Under the pieces are notes generated by a model. It saw only the letters and a program-made list of their open reading frames with translations, made no database searches and was not told the origin of the DNA. Positions 32,116 through 43,951 of a stretch of 64,000 bases of DNA are shown here, one piece after another. The number at the start of each line of letters is the position of its first letter. Position 1 is the stretch's first letter. Location: NCBI GenBank assembly GCA_030374765.1, contig JARGXX010000046.1, forward strand, positions 1 to 64,000, read 5' to 3'. This DNA is from Agarophyton chilense. Taxonomy: Eukaryota; Rhodophyta; Florideophyceae; Gracilariales; Gracilariaceae. Made by a program: the position numbers and the translations under genes.

Positions 32116-34186
32116 CTAGGAGTTTTCCGATGGGGTTTCCGTTTCTTCCTGAGGATAAGGTTCTTCCACGGGGTCGTCCGTTGGATCTACGATGGAGTGG
32201 ACCTGTGGGGCTTTGATCGGAGTGTCTGGAGGCGTGGCATAGCGTGAGCTTCCAGGGGTCCCTGTGGTTCGTTGCTGTGCCCTGTTATACATTCCTTCGG
32301 ATCTCCGCACCCGGTAGTTATGTTACCTTAGGGCTAGTAGGGTTTTTCATGCGTCCTCAGGTAGATAATTCATACAGGCACAAGGTTGGGTCAGTGAAAG
32401 GCAGAGGAAGCAGGCCCTTGGGGAGCGAAAAAACGTCCTTGTGGGGCGGAAAGGGAGAATAATTGAGTGTGGGTGGTCCAGTGGCCGCTCAAGTACCCTC
32501 GGAGGTATATGATGAGGGCCCGAACGGAGGAGCACTGAAATTGACCGCGAGGACGTCTCTCGAATCGCTGTAATGGAGTTAAGCATCCACGTCCGACTCC
32601 GTGGAACTAACCAAATGCGCTTGATTGGGTTTACGCAATTGAATTACCCGCCCTTTGGTTCTATCAGCGTTGGTCCTGGAGGTTCTGTATGTCTTGCAAT
32701 AACCACTAGCGTAAGTAACGAGCCTTCGGAAGGAGTATTGTGGGTTTTCCGTGTGGTAATTGCGCACATGTGTTCGAATGGCAGAGAACAATCCCGTGAT
32801 GAAGTGGCGTTTAAGCCGTCCTTCGGAGAACACGTTTCCACATCAGTAAGCCTTGTTTCATAGGTCGTCTGCGAAAGCCGATTCGGTCATGTTGGAGTTC
32901 TGCCTAAAGGATATTACTTCCCGGTGGGCATCCATTATAACGTCATCCGTGGGGTAAGTTTCCAAGAGGTAATGAACAACCTGAGGGTACGACCTGAGTA
33001 ATTCACGGTCTTGGGCATCCACGAGGTCAGTTGTGCCAGATATCTTCGAAACCACTCGGTCACGCGCCTGTCCTGTAAGGAAGAATGGGAAATGGTACAA
33101 AGCGGCGCCCTCGTGGACACCGTTCTGATCGCAGGACGTACGGAACACACTGAGAAACCTAAGGACAGAAATGGGATCGGAACCCGAGAACTTGTCCGTA
33201 ATGGTTAGTTGCATCCGTTGGGCCCATTTGGCGACTCTGCGAGCCACCGAACCAGAATATTTCGCAGACCTGTCGGCCAGCCGGTAATTTCGTTAGTCTA
33301 CAACCTTAACGAAAAGTTCGTTTGTGGTTATCAGTGGTCTGAGGCCTCGAACGGCAGCCTCATCCACTTCCGAGTCGGTCGTTTCGGTTGCGACTGAATC
33401 GGAATCACTCGTGTCCGAATGGTCTCTCCTCTTGCTTCTTCTGTTCTTCTTTCTCCTAAGGTTGCTTCTTTTCTTCTTTCCAGCGGAGTAAGGACCTAAA
33501 GGGTCGATCTCTCTACCAGATCCGATGGGGCCCTGAGGTCGCTGTACCTCGTATAATCCGTCGGGTGGGGCCAGCGGTCTCTCTTCTAGACGCGGAGCTT
33601 CTCTTCTGCTCCTTGCTTATCCCTCCCTCGGATTCTCCTGATGGGCAACCTGTCTCTCATCTAGACGCGGAGCTTCTCTTCTGCTCCTAGATTGGCCCAT
33701 CATGGGGTTTTCCTGATGGTATTCCCGGCGAGGGGCGGATAATTCCGCCACTTCTGGGGGTTCGGTAGAGGGTTGCCATGTGGAAACCGGATGGTTAATT
33801 TGTGGTGGGGTGGTCCTAGAGACCAAATTGCCTGCCTGGCGGGTGATGGCTGCTTGAACGGCCTGTAGGAGGAAGTCTATGAATAAGTCAGACTCCAATA
33901 CCTCAGGGACGATACGCGCGATGAGGTAACCCGTATGGTCAGCGATCGCCGTAGCGAGTCGCACGTCCATAATGGAATCCACGTGGGTTGAGCAGAGCTC
34001 ACGGAGACGGGGCCAGAGAAAGTTGGCGAGATCTGCGGGCAGGTTTTCTCGAATTCCTTCGGTCTGGCGGGGGGTTTCTTCTTGAGGTTTCCCTGGTTTA
34101 GAGGTGGCCCTGGTGAGGCGTTCTCGTAAACGCGCTGTCACCGTGGGATCTCGGCGAATCCTTTCAGGGTTATCCAGTGGGGTCAA
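32116..34186 (-). pseudogene. Gag (chromovirus B), several stops
   Basis: The main pieces are in one frame: 34186-33617 (189 aa, Arg/Glu-rich N-terminus), 33247-32858 and 32833-32579. The middle piece is a typical retrotransposon Gag capsid domain (KFSGSDPISVLRFLSVF, then FFLTGQARDRV). Near 32390-32430 a Cys cluster (CFLC then CAC) in a neighbouring frame may be a degraded zinc knuckle. Gag would assemble the particle. Confidence 0.7.
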
Positions 34187-34457
34187 TACTTCTTGCGGCT
34201 GGCTCCTTGTGCTCCTACGGTCGCTAGCGGTATCAACCTGAGGGTTAGGCTAAATCACCGGCATTGTAGTCGCAATTCGTCCTGCGGTAGGGGTCCTATG
34301 GTCTGGTCGGTTGGGTGTGCTTCCTGCATGCATAACGGCGGTTGCTTATGTACTTTTGGTCCGTTGGGGAATTAATCCAAAGGTTAGAATCCGGATAATT
34401 CTTCGTTCCAATGGTCCGTTCAATTATTCCAAAGGTTTCCAAGTCTGGAGACCAAAA

Positions 34458-34904
34458 TGTAACACAATGACTGGTTAAGGAAGCCTACGGGTCTAGACTG
34501 GTGGTAGCGTAATAGAGCGGGTCCTAAGGTTCGAATCCTTGACGGAGGCACTCCCAGAGTACTCGGTGAAATGGGCTGGCGTTTACTGCGTAGTCCTACA
34601 GGTTGGAGCTACGGAAACGATGGCTTGAAAACCAAAGGGTGGAACTTATATACCAAAGGGGGTTATTTAGTATCCTAACGGTGCCTACCGTACTCTAAGG
34701 GACAAGCGTCACTCGAGGCAAGTAAATAGTACTGGCGAGGCGCTGAGGTCTCCCTGGCACTGTAGTGCTAATCTATTACACAAATTAAATTAAAATAATA
34801 ATCTACATGAGTCCACCTGAGGTTGACCCGTACACGTGTCACCTCCAAGATCCCCCAGGGCCCGGCAGCTTACCGGGCTCAACCGTTATTATCGCTCCTT
34901 CACA
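34458..34904 (-). repeat. 5' LTR of chromovirus B
   Basis: 447 bp, TG...CA ends on the element strand. The putative primer-binding region ttttggtctccagac lies just inside (34443-34457 reversed). It also contains the antisense A-box/B-box motif (around 34500-34550). Confidence 0.93.
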
Positions 34905-34929
34905 AAGGTGACTACTGTAGAAGGAACAG

Positions 34930-35964
34930 AGTGGGGAGGCAGCTGTTCCAATTCAGCTCAACGAGCTGTTGATGGATGCAAACTCAGCTTTCTCGATCTT
35001 GTTCATGCACTGATCGGACTCTTTGCGGCGCATGCGGGTGATTGGGTATTCCATGATACTGTTCATCTTATCTTCAGCGTTGGTTTCGATAGAGAGTTCT
35101 TCATGCTGAATGGTGTTAATGCCGAAAAACCTCAGCTTCCCTGAACCATTATTGACCACAACGAACTTAAAGCGATCGTTGAATGCAGTTAGAAATCGAT
35201 GAGCGCGATCATCGGCACCGGCTTCTTTGAGGTCGTCCACAATCTTGGCTACAAGTAGCACAAGTTTGCCGTTAGCCTTCTGATAAAAAAGTTGCGGGAT
35301 ATGAGTGCACTGTATCAGACCGATGTTCTCCGTTACCTCGTCCGATGCGTGCTGCCACTTTGCCTTGGCATTCAACAGACCGTAGGAAGCCGCAAGAAGG
35401 AGCCATACGTGCGTTGACATCATCTTACTCTCTTTTGACGGGCGAACATAAACATCGCCCTGCCCTTTTGCCAGTTTGGAGGAAGGCTGCGGTGACGTCG
35501 GTCTTGTCGAGGTTCCAGCCTTGCAGGGAGACGATACATTCTAAGATGCGTAAACCTGTGGGCGGGTAGGTTGCACAGTCTTTGCTCAGCATGTCTTTCA
35601 GGTAGTCTTCATTCCCATAGGGGGCGATCCTGGCCTTCAGCTTCAAAGAGCCGTCTTCATTATGCTTCACCTTATAGAGGGTATGGCTGGAGATAATTCT
35701 GGCGCTAGGTGGGACATGGCGACGAAGCACAGGCTGGCCGGTTTTGAGGAAGCTATCTTCCTCCTTGGTATATGCATTGTATACTGGATACTGCTCAAAG
35801 CCCTGAGCTTGATGCTGGAGGAAGGGCTTGTTGCCAAAACATTCAAGCATTTGGTTGAGCACGGAAGCTTCTTGATTTACAAGAGATGGTGGCACTGTAG
35901 TTGTCACTGAGCTGGTGGGAATGGCAATGGAAAATTTCCAAACCTCCTTGGACAAGTCCAGCAC
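34930..35964 (-). pseudogene. Copia reverse transcriptase (element C)
   Basis: Two frames. 35964-35425 (179 aa) holds the RT start with SSHTLYKVK, LKARIAPYGNE and the first catalytic Asp in KTDVTAAFLQTG. 35423-34953 (156 aa) holds ASYGLLNAKAKWQ and the catalytic Asp pair in KIVDDLKEAG. The two frames meet around 35424, so a single frameshift separates them. It ends where element B is inserted. Confidence 0.85.
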
Positions 35965-36223
35965 TTCCTTGCCGCCGTCGTCAAAGTGAAAAATTGACGA
36001 GCCCGTAGTCCACGGCAGAATGCACAGTGACGGAATAATACTGGTCCTCTAACGGCCAGAAGATTTCGAATCTGTCACCTATGCTGTCAGTGACATCGTC
36101 TTCTAATGCATATGTGCCAAAATCAGTGTCGGCAGCCGCAGTGTCAGGAGTCGGTTCGGAGTTTTCATTGAATTCATGTGGGCTTTCGATGTCATTCATG
36201 TCATCCAGGGCATCAATAACGTC

Positions 36224-37448
36224 TTACAAAAGCTTTGCGAAGCTCATGTCAGGGATTGCCATGCGCGTATCCTCAAAAGCGGCTGTCAATTCCTTTCCAG
36301 CTTTTCCAGGCACAGTGACAATTCGGCTGTCGGCGTTGACTGATGTCACTGTTTTGGGGAGCGACCATCGTCCGCGCTTCTCAACTTCCTGTTTGACATA
36401 CACTTCGAAGAGGTCGCCAGCGGTGAATGGTATGTCATTGATATCTTTGGACTTCAGGATGCGACGTAGCTTACGACGAGCGATAAACCTTTCGCGGGCT
36501 TCTACCACGTCTGCTGGGAGTACATTGTCATGAGGCTTGCTATTGATGGGTTTTGTGAAGCCTTGTGCCATCTCGAATGCTGACATAATGTCATTACCAT
36601 GTAAGTCATTGCTTATTGTTACAGCCATGTAAGCAGAGCTGTCAGCGTTGAAGTCTGCGCTGGCTGCCGACTTGAGTCTCAAGAAAACATTGCGAATGAT
36701 GTTATTCTTTCACTCAGTTGCGTTTTTAGCATGGCGACGGGGCGGCACGGCATGAAGCGGGATGTGAAGCTGCTTGCAATGATCTCGAAATGCTCCAAGG
36801 AGAAACGCTTTGTCCCCTCTGTTGGCTTGTGGGTGCCAGAAGTGAGCCACCCTACTTGCCTTGAACCCGGTAACTGCCTCCTGCATAGACGTGGACTTGA
36901 CCACGTGGGCAGTGGAGTGCCGGGACACATTGTCCATTGAATGTAGCACGCAAAATCGATCCAGAAACAATTGATCAATTGCATAAGAGGTCGTTGAATG
37001 TCGAGTTCAACGAGCTGATCGACACCTTCTTTGTTGGAGGTGGAACTGCAGTAGACCGACAGGATGTGCAATCTTACACCATGTCTGCCACGTACTGGGC
37101 GACAGTGCGGTTTCACAGCTTGTTGCGCTTTAGCAAGAGTTTGAAGTCCGAAAAGCAGGCGTGACCGCAAACATGCGCGTGCACATTGTCAATGATAGCC
37201 TCCACATCGCCCCACGGCGACTTCTCGAGCGCGACGGCGGACAGACAGTAGAGAGCAAATACAAGGTATCCTTTGGATGATGCGAAGCGTTCTACAGAGA
37301 TATAGGATAGGAAGCCGTCATCAACGATTTTCAAAGGATCGTTCGCGCCGTTGGCATCGAAGCACAGAGCGTTCATACCAAAATGAACAATGTGCGCCTT
37401 GGGGGTGACATTTCTCCCGATCACCCACTGCGATGATCCTTCGAGCAC
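36224..37448 (-). pseudogene. Copia integrase (element C)
   Basis: Frame 37448-37113 carries the pre-integrase part with HVCGHACFSD (two zinc His), followed in another frame by CTSC. Frame 36970-36710 has the core, including GDKAFLLG with the second Asp. The Glu of NATE is intact (36713-36715) but directly followed by a TGA (36710-36712). Frame 36682-36224 (152 aa) is the integrase C-terminal domain (ISNDLHGNDIMSAFEMAQGF; KRGRW). At least three frame breaks. Confidence 0.75.
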
Positions 37449-37553
37449 TAAGTGGGTGATGTTGATGTCATTTCCGAGGTCAGACTTGGCGCGCAGGACT
37501 ATCTAGCCAAGAATGCTGCGCTGGAGGCTTGCATGAGCACCCACGTCATATTG

Positions 37554-38640
37554 CTACCTGGTGTGGCCGTTGAGCGATGCAGGAATCGTTTCATGTGGAG
37601 TGTCGGGAGCCAATCCGAGTTCGATAGACAGGAGATGCAGCTCGACTTGTCCGCTGGCACTGCACGGTGCGCCGTCATCTAGGAGAGGACCGAGACGGGC
37701 AGGCGCGGGATTTGCGGAGACAGCTGCCGTTGAACTGGTCATGGTGGCACAGTTAAAAGAAACAACCTTCTTCGGGGCATCATTCTGCTTTCCATACTTG
37801 TTCGGCGGCGAAGTGTTCAGCGATGGAGCTGGGGAGTCGAGGCAGCGCACATGGGAGGGTAAGGAACCATCCGGGTTGTGGTTCTTTTTCCGTTGACCAA
37901 ACTTCTTGAAAATGTCACAAGGATAGCGCATGGAAAGGAGTCTACCCTTGTTGCGACGGTCGGGGCGGTTCTAGTTGCGCGGCAGGAGATGTGCTGCATT
38001 GGCAGCGATTGAAAGCGGCTGTGGGGAGCCGGTAGAGTGTGCATGAGGGACTTCATCACACTGGCGAAAGACAGACGCCATTTTCTCATACGACATAGTG
38101 TTGAGGTAATCCGTCGTCGTCGCAGTAGCAGTCAAAGTGCTGTTCGTTGATGTCGCCGCAAGCACCGAGACACGCTGCCCATTGTCGACAGCTGAGTTTT
38201 TCAAAAGCATGAAGGCTGTCAGCGACTCTGGCAACTTGGCGGATTCAGATTGAGCGTGAAACTGAGACGCCGAAGCATCTAATCTAAGTTCGAAATTGGG
38301 GAACGTTTAATTGCCGGAGCGCTTCATATTCAGAAGCGTGATAAAGTTCCCATAAACCTCACTGACAACAGACAGCGAATCTCACTTATAGATGGTTTTG
38401 ACGATCTTGTCGGCTTCTTCATCTGAAGCAACATCTTCGTCACTGATCGTAGAACACAGATCTCGAGCCCTTCCATACAGCTGGCTCTTCAGAATTGTTC
38501 TGCGAAGCGGTAACGCTATCTTGCTCGATTTTGAGTCGGGCAATTTCTCGTGAAATGAAGTCTTATAGTGCCACTGACTTTGCATAATCTTCCTGGTTGC
38601 CTTTGCCGTCAGTCCACAGGACGTTTTTCAGGTCCTAAGA
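37554..38640 (-). pseudogene. Copia Gag and protease (element C)
   Basis: Gag fragments are 38585-38382 and 38234-37971. Frame 37931-37554 (125 aa) has a ruined zinc knuckle (PCDIFKKFGQRKKNH, where element E has CDECRKYGHWRRNH) and the protease active site LGPLLDDGAPCS, with Asp-Asp-Gly intact at about residues 85-87. The order is the same as in element E. Confidence 0.7.
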
Positions 38641-38694
38641 AAAACGTGGACGGCTGCGCGTGCCGGAGGATGAGGCTGGTGCTGGGCCCATAAC

Positions 38695-38924
38695 TAAGTA
38701 TTGAGCGGGGTAACAACTGTAGCTATGTTTCTTACACAACTTGGGTGCCCCGGCGTCCGTGTAGTCAGATGACCTGCAGATTCATCTTGCTGTGTTTATG
38801 TAGACAATAGTAATTGCTCATGTAAAGGCACTAACTACGAATGCAAGTTGGAACGGGCGTCAGAGCACGTAAGTGCTCGCGTGCGCATTACATGGCATCC
38901 TGTCACTAGCTGTCGACATTCATA
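38695..38924 (-). repeat. 5' LTR of Copia element C
   Basis: 230 bp, partner of 23756-23985. On the element strand it is followed by gttatgggcccagca, the putative primer-binding site. The same motif follows the 5' LTR of element E. Confidence 0.9.
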
Positions 38925-38929
38925 CGCAC
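38925..38929. repeat. Target-site duplication of Copia element C, right
   Basis: cgcac, identical to 23751-23755. Confidence 0.9.
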
Positions 38930-39257
38930 GCCATCCTTTCCGCGCTTCTTGCCGTGCTCCATCACCCTCACGAAAATCACTTTGAAGTAGTCGCCACCCT
39001 ACTTTTCGACTTGCTCTCGTCCCTGCGCGCATCCGATCAGCCCAATTTCACCGCTCATCACACCACGCTCATGTGGGCCGTCATGGACGCCGTCTCTTTG
39101 CTCAACAAACCCAACCATGCACTCGAAACCCTTCTCACGGTCTTGCGCGACGAGCAGTACGCCCGCATAATGCCCCGGCACGCTGCCAACCGCGCGCACT
39201 CGTTGCTTAGCAATGCTCTCTCTCTCTTGCCTGCGATCCCCTGATTTGGACACCCAA
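38930..39257 (+). pseudogene. Sequence X, right part
   Basis: It continues the X frame after the Copia insertion (ILSALLAVLHHPHE, then LLTVLRDEQYARIM), a string of amphipathic helices of HEAT/ARM character. An inverted second copy lies at 40364-40789. At 39258 the sequence switches to RB without a stop. Confidence 0.6.
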
Positions 39258-40300
39258 ACCAACCTTCGTTCGGCAGTGTGGAAAAGCGTGCAGTATGCTC
39301 TGTGGTGCAGATGGAATTTGACAGTCAACAGACATATTGACTTGATCATCCTGTTTGTGATAGATGGCGTGGCCAAGATCCAACATATCCAACTGCAGTT
39401 CCGCCATATCGTGTGGCACTACAATCAATTGGAGCACACAAGTGATCCCACATTTCGGAGCAATTCTCCACCAGTGTCCCATAACATTTTTCTCGGAGAT
39501 TTCGGGCATTTGTTGGCGGAAGATGCTGCAGATGATAGTGGGCCACGACCGGAATCGACGACTGAAGAGACAGGCGATATCATTCGCTTCTATAACGAAG
39601 TGTTTGTGCCTTACATGAGCAACTTCATCGTACTGACGGGCGAAGATATTGAAGGCCGAGATGCAAAGAGATTAGCGGAAGCATTGCGAGCAAGTAAGGC
39701 AGACGACCAAGCTTCAGAAGGTTTGAATGACCTTTCCAGACGGGCAAGCCGCCGTCAGGGAAGGGAACAAAAGAAAATGTTTGGGGATATTGATCGTAAA
39801 TTATTGCAGAGTGCTATGCGCATCATGAAGACACAAAGATCCCCAAAACAAATCGGATCGATTTTTGTTTCTCCCATGTCACCGTCCACGAGGAATATGG
39901 CTCTGAGTCGACAGCACAGCGTGCGGAGAAGTCAAGGCAACGATCTGGGTTCAATGACACCGGGTACTCGGTCACCATTCGCCTTTGGAGAAAGTCCTAT
40001 CGGAAATGTTGCAGTGAGTCACAGAAGCCGGGAGAGAAGACGGTATCGACCACTGAGTTTCGACGGGCCGGTTGTCGACGCAAGATGTACCGCAGTGCGG
40101 CGGGAGGTGCAAGAAGTCATCGGAAGATCAGGTTGAGTTGTGAGCAGTACAGAGACCGATTCAGGAGATGCGGAAGATGGTAATGTGTCGCAAGGTACCG
40201 ATGGGGACGACATGGAGGTCTGAAGGTGAGTTTGGTGCAGCAGACAGTTGTAGCGCTCCGTAGGGATAACCATATCCGATTGCAACCGAAGGCAGTTCTG
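39258..40300 (+). pseudogene. RB pocket protein, 3' part, block P copy
   Basis: It resumes the RB B-box exactly where 23527 stopped (NLRSAVWKSVQYALW). It continues through FVIDGVAKI, IIRFYNEVFVPYMSNF and the RB C-terminal region (GSIFVSPMSP; FAFGESP) to a stop at 40135, then an in-frame acidic tail to about 40222. It is nearly identical to 54918-55880. In the ancestral arrangement it was directly joined to 21437-23527. The sequence ends at 40300, where an inverted RB/X piece begins. Confidence 0.85.
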
Positions 40301-40789
40301 TCAAATTCCGTCTGCACCGCAAAGCATACTGCGCGCTTTTCCACACTGCCGAACGAAGGTTGGGTTGGGTGTCCAAATCAGGGGATCGCAGGCAAGAGAG
40401 AGAGCAGTGCTAAGAAACGAGTGCGCGCGGTTGGCAGCGTGCCGGGGCATTATGCGGGCGTACTGCTCGTCGCGCAAGACCGTAAGAAGGTTTTCCAGTG
40501 CGTGGTTGGGTTTGTTGAGCAAAGAGACGGCGTCCATGACGGCCCACATGAGCGTGGTGTGATGAGCGGTGAAATTGGGCTGATCGGATGCGCACAGGGA
40601 CGAGAGCAAGTCGGGAAGTAGGGCGGCGACTACTTCAAAGTGATATTCGTGAGGGTGATGGAGCACGGCAAGAAGCGGGGAAAGGATGGCGTGCGCCAGG
40701 CGCGGATGCGGAGTGGCATCATGGAGCAAGCGCGCAATTTCTGTCCAAGCGGCATGACGAACGGCGTGATTCTGATGGTCGAGTTGATG
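40298..40789 (-). repeat. Inverted RB B-box scrap plus sequence X
   Basis: Reverse complement of an RB/X junction. 40298-40363 is about 66 bp of RB B-box DNA, and 40364-40789 is X (minus-strand frame 40870-40301, with HAVRHAAWTEIARLLHD). Together with 38930-39270 it forms a fold-back. The junction at 40300 shares ctg with the RB sequence on both sides. The other edge adjoins the first tandem unit at 40790. Confidence 0.8.
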
Positions 40790-41794
40790 ATGTAAAGTAC
40801 ACAGAACGCACGGTGAGAGAAACGCTTCAACACACAGAGGACGATATTTCTCGACCAACTTTGATGGCAAAGCCGCAAGGTAGCTCGGTGTTCGCCGGCG
40901 ACACCAGCGTCCAAGTACTGAAAAGTGTGATCTGTTTCACTTCAATCTAGTATCCGAAAGTACTCGAAGTTTTTCGTCACGGAGCATCATCTCTCATCGC
41001 AGCCGAAAAGCACACTGGTTTCCATCCTCTGTGAAAACCAAAATTTGAACGCGGTGTGAATCATCTTGGACCAGTTTTGTCGCAATAAACCAGAACAGAA
41101 AGAACTCAGCAGCTGTGCTTTCCAACAAAATCGCGGACTGAACAGCCGTTGATATTCGTTCCAAAACAGAGGGAAGCGCATGGCAGCATGGATGTCGACC
41201 GCATGGCAAGGCGCCGGTGTCTGTCATACGACAGCATTCGTTGGGTTCCAAGAGACGCACATGCGTATGCAAATCAGAAGCTGGTGCAGATGACACGAAC
41301 AAGCAGAACGAAATGCGCTCGGCGTTGCTCTGGGTGCAGTTGCCGCAGTTGGTGTCGTCGAAGGAAACAAAGTGATTCGAGATATCAACACAGTTGGACA
41401 GTAAGTGATTGTGGTGGTCACTGGCTTGTCTCCTGTAGTGGGGTAGAGGTACATGTTGGAAAGCCCTCACGTGTATCGTTGCCATTCAAAAACGATACAT
41501 ACTACTATAACGTTGCTCGAAAAGTATCTTTTGCAGCTATGAACACACGAGTGATCAGATGTGAAACGCGATTCGAAGATGGTACAGAATTTGCGTTGTG
41601 GGTGCAGTTTACAGAATTGGGAGCGATTACTTAGCGGGGGAACGGAATTTAGGCTTGATGGAAAGCTGTGCGCTTTGGAAGCAATAATGGACATCCATAG
41701 ACAGATAGTGCTTAACGTGATGGATGATATAAGCTTTGGTAAAATGTACATGTTGTTCGCGACTGTGCCCCAAGCACAGAAACGTGCACCGTAA
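40790..41794 (+). CDS. Gene Y, full-length copy in unit 1 (unidentified)
   Basis: No single long frame, but three coding-like segments can be linked by short GT-AG gaps. The first starts at ATG 41179 (MAAWMSTAWQ). The second contains VAAVGVVEGNKVIRDIN. The third is VEVHVGKPSRVSLPF, after a 38-nt gap starting GTAAGT at 41401. A last segment (RLDGKLCALEAIMDIHRQ ... FATVPQAQKR) ends with the stop at 41792-41794. Longer unspliced frames are 41149-41634 (+) and 41485-40994 (-). The product family is unknown. The strand choice rests on the good donor and the coding-like tail, so confidence is low. Confidence 0.35.
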
Positions 41795-43900
41795 CCTTTC
41801 CGTCTCCAACCTCTTTGTCCCTCGACCGCATCTGAACAGATGCTGATTCGGCAGCGTATCTGAAACTGGCAGATGGGCAACTGTTTACGTGCAGCACTTG
41901 CGTTTGTCTACGGGGGTTGCGTACCTTCCGTACTGGTATACTTCCTCCCGAGCGTAGCGAAAGCAAACTGTATTCATGAGCTGGCGCAAATGTGGATATC
42001 AAGCAGTTTTGCAGGTGACACTCCAGCAAGTGTTCTAAAGAGGAAACGGATTGGCCAGTGTGACATCATTTGTTGGAAACTTAAAATGTCCCGGTGGGTG
42101 AGAATGCGATCAATGGGCCGTATATGCGTGCTCAAAGTTGGCCGAAACGGTGCACATTTAAAACAGTTTAGTGTACTGACTGTCTCACATCTCGTAGGGC
42201 AACCGCTGTAGATTTGGAACGCTCATAAATAGTTGTTCAGCACAGACCGGGGCTTGATCATCTTTCTCCGCTCCTGTCTATTCTGCCATCGACTTTGGTT
42301 TGCTCGATCGAGGCCGGGGTCTTTTCGATCGTTGTGGCGTGCCCTTTTGGCTTAGGCTTAACTGACATTCCACATCGGGCGTCCATGTCCTTCATCGTTG
42401 TTCAGGAAAACACAAATTCTTCTGAGAAATTCAGCGTACTCTTCCAGCAGTACGGTTGATATTCATAGAGCCCACAACAGTGCTGTTGTAAAACAGTTCG
42501 AGGGTTTTCTGTGAAATCTCGTGATGGTATCGCGACAGGTCAGTAGCATGTATTAACACTTGTCCAGCACAGGTTTTGGTTTTGCCGCTTCCCTCCTGCA
42601 CGCTCAACGCCGTCCTCTTTGGTTTCCCAACCCAGTGCCCACTGCTTTTGATTTTATGCTGTGTCCCTACGCGCTTAGGTTCATGCCGAAAATCAGAAAT
42701 GCGCGCCAATGCCCGTTCACCATTGACTGGGTGTAAGTTATCCCAAGTCTTCTGTTTGTTTCACTGCAGTCTGGTAGTACTTGGGTTGATCGTCATGTAC
42801 CACACAATTATACAAGGCCGGTGTGCGTGGATGCGGTACAGTGTGTCGCTGGTGCCCGTGGCATAGAGAGACCTGGGCATGACTTTCTTGTCTCAAATTG
42901 TACAGGTACTCTTCTCAATTCTTCAGAACGTACCAGAGCTTGGCGCTCTGTAGTGTAGTGGAGACAAGAGCGTAGTTTCAGTAACCTTAGTGCGTCGGGA
43001 TGAGCAATAGTCGGCTGGGTTCTGGTTCTAAACGGTTAGATGAAATTCAAATACATTGTAGTGGTTGGCAGGTAAGGCGATGCTAGGCTACAATCTTGCA
43101 TCGGGAGCGCTTGAATAGGAATGGGGCGGCTGATCCTACAGACAAATAGCGATGGGAATTAACACAGGATTTGTCGAGTCGAACTTGAATGGCGGCTCCG
43201 AAACGAATTTGGACCACAACTACTACGTTTGTCGCCGTTCTCGAGACCATTGTCGTCAAAGCTCGACCGGGACGTCCAAGGTGCTAGATGAAGATTGCGC
43301 CACTGAAAGCTGGGCACGAGGTACATAGCCCTTTTAGTTGAAGGAGTTCTGGTGCCCTCTTGGCGCGTCAGACCGTGTCCTGAGAGAGAAAACATTCCAA
43401 CAACAACAGCCGGCGGACGCAAGGGTTGCCGCTTCAATCGTTCACTTTCCAAGTGCGGTGGGTAAGGTAAACAATGCTGTTGCGGGCGCGGGCTCCGCGC
43501 TTGCCGCCTGATCCTTTTCAACGGTCGAAGCTAGTGTGGAAGTTGGTCGGAGTTTTATCTGTTCTGTGGCCAAGCTGCGCTGAAACCATTTCAGGGCGCA
43601 TTTGTACAGTTGCGACCGCGTGCAGTTGCAGGCGCATCTTATCTCCAGATTTGCTAAATTTGACCATCGACAGCCTCTGGTGCAAGCAAGTATATCAAAT
43701 AATCCGCAGATTGGTTGGCGCACACGGTGGACTTTCGCCATGGTGGCGGAGTTTCGGACCACTCAACATGCGTCCGCCACTCGGAGCAAATGTCTTTCCA
43801 AGAAATAATTGCCATTCACAACGTAACAAAAATATAGCAACGCTACTATGTTTAGGACAGCTCGCTTCTTCTTTGTTATCGTGTGGTGTGGACTACATCA
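41795..43900. other. Region M in unit 1 (unidentified)
   Basis: About 2.1 kb with short frames on both strands. On the minus strand 43521-43159 (120 aa), 43762-43442 (106 aa) and 42709-42431 (92 aa); on the plus strand 41873-42211, 42576-42866 and 43474-43947. The part after 42570 is homologous to 16640-17900 in block P, with substitutions and indels that break the frames seen there. I recognise no protein. Confidence 0.35.
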
Positions 43901-43951
43901 CCCTTTCCTATGATTTCGTGACCGAGGTTTCTTTCTCCGTCTTTTGAGGAC

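Larger units (their letters stand above)
24670..34904 (-). mobile_element. Ty3/gypsy chromovirus B with antisense gene
   Basis: 10,235 bp, flanked by 446-447 bp direct LTRs with TG...CA ends. The flanks taggt (24665-24669) and aaggt (34905-34909) are a 5-bp target duplication with one mismatch. Element-strand order is LTR, Gag, protease, RT-RNase H, integrase, chromodomain, then a long frame on the opposite strand, a purine tract (aaggaggtagata) and the LTR. Sense genes carry several stops and frameshifts. The LTRs differ at about 50 positions by eye. It sits inside element C. Confidence 0.92.
23756..38924 (-). mobile_element. Copia element C with nested chromovirus B
   Basis: 230-bp LTRs at both ends and a perfect 5-bp target duplication (cgcac). 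On the minus strand from 38924 down come LTR, primer-binding site (tatgggcccagca), Gag, protease, integrase and RT. The sequence is then interrupted at 34904 by element B and resumes below 24670 with RNase H, a purine tract and the second LTR. Without B the element would be about 4.9 kb. Many stops and frame changes make it defective. It is inserted in sequence X. Confidence 0.9.

Noticed and set aside
23528..39257. Sequence X as a normal exon or intron of the RB gene
   Set aside because: The complete RB copy at 54.9 kb reads straight through this point with canonical B-box spacing, and X appears elsewhere only attached to a displaced RB scrap.
40994..41485. 163-aa minus-strand frame overlapping gene Y (also at 46477, 51960)
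   Set aside because: No motif, and all copies are nearly identical so conservation says nothing; the plus strand has a good splice donor and a coding-like tail. Not called as a separate gene.
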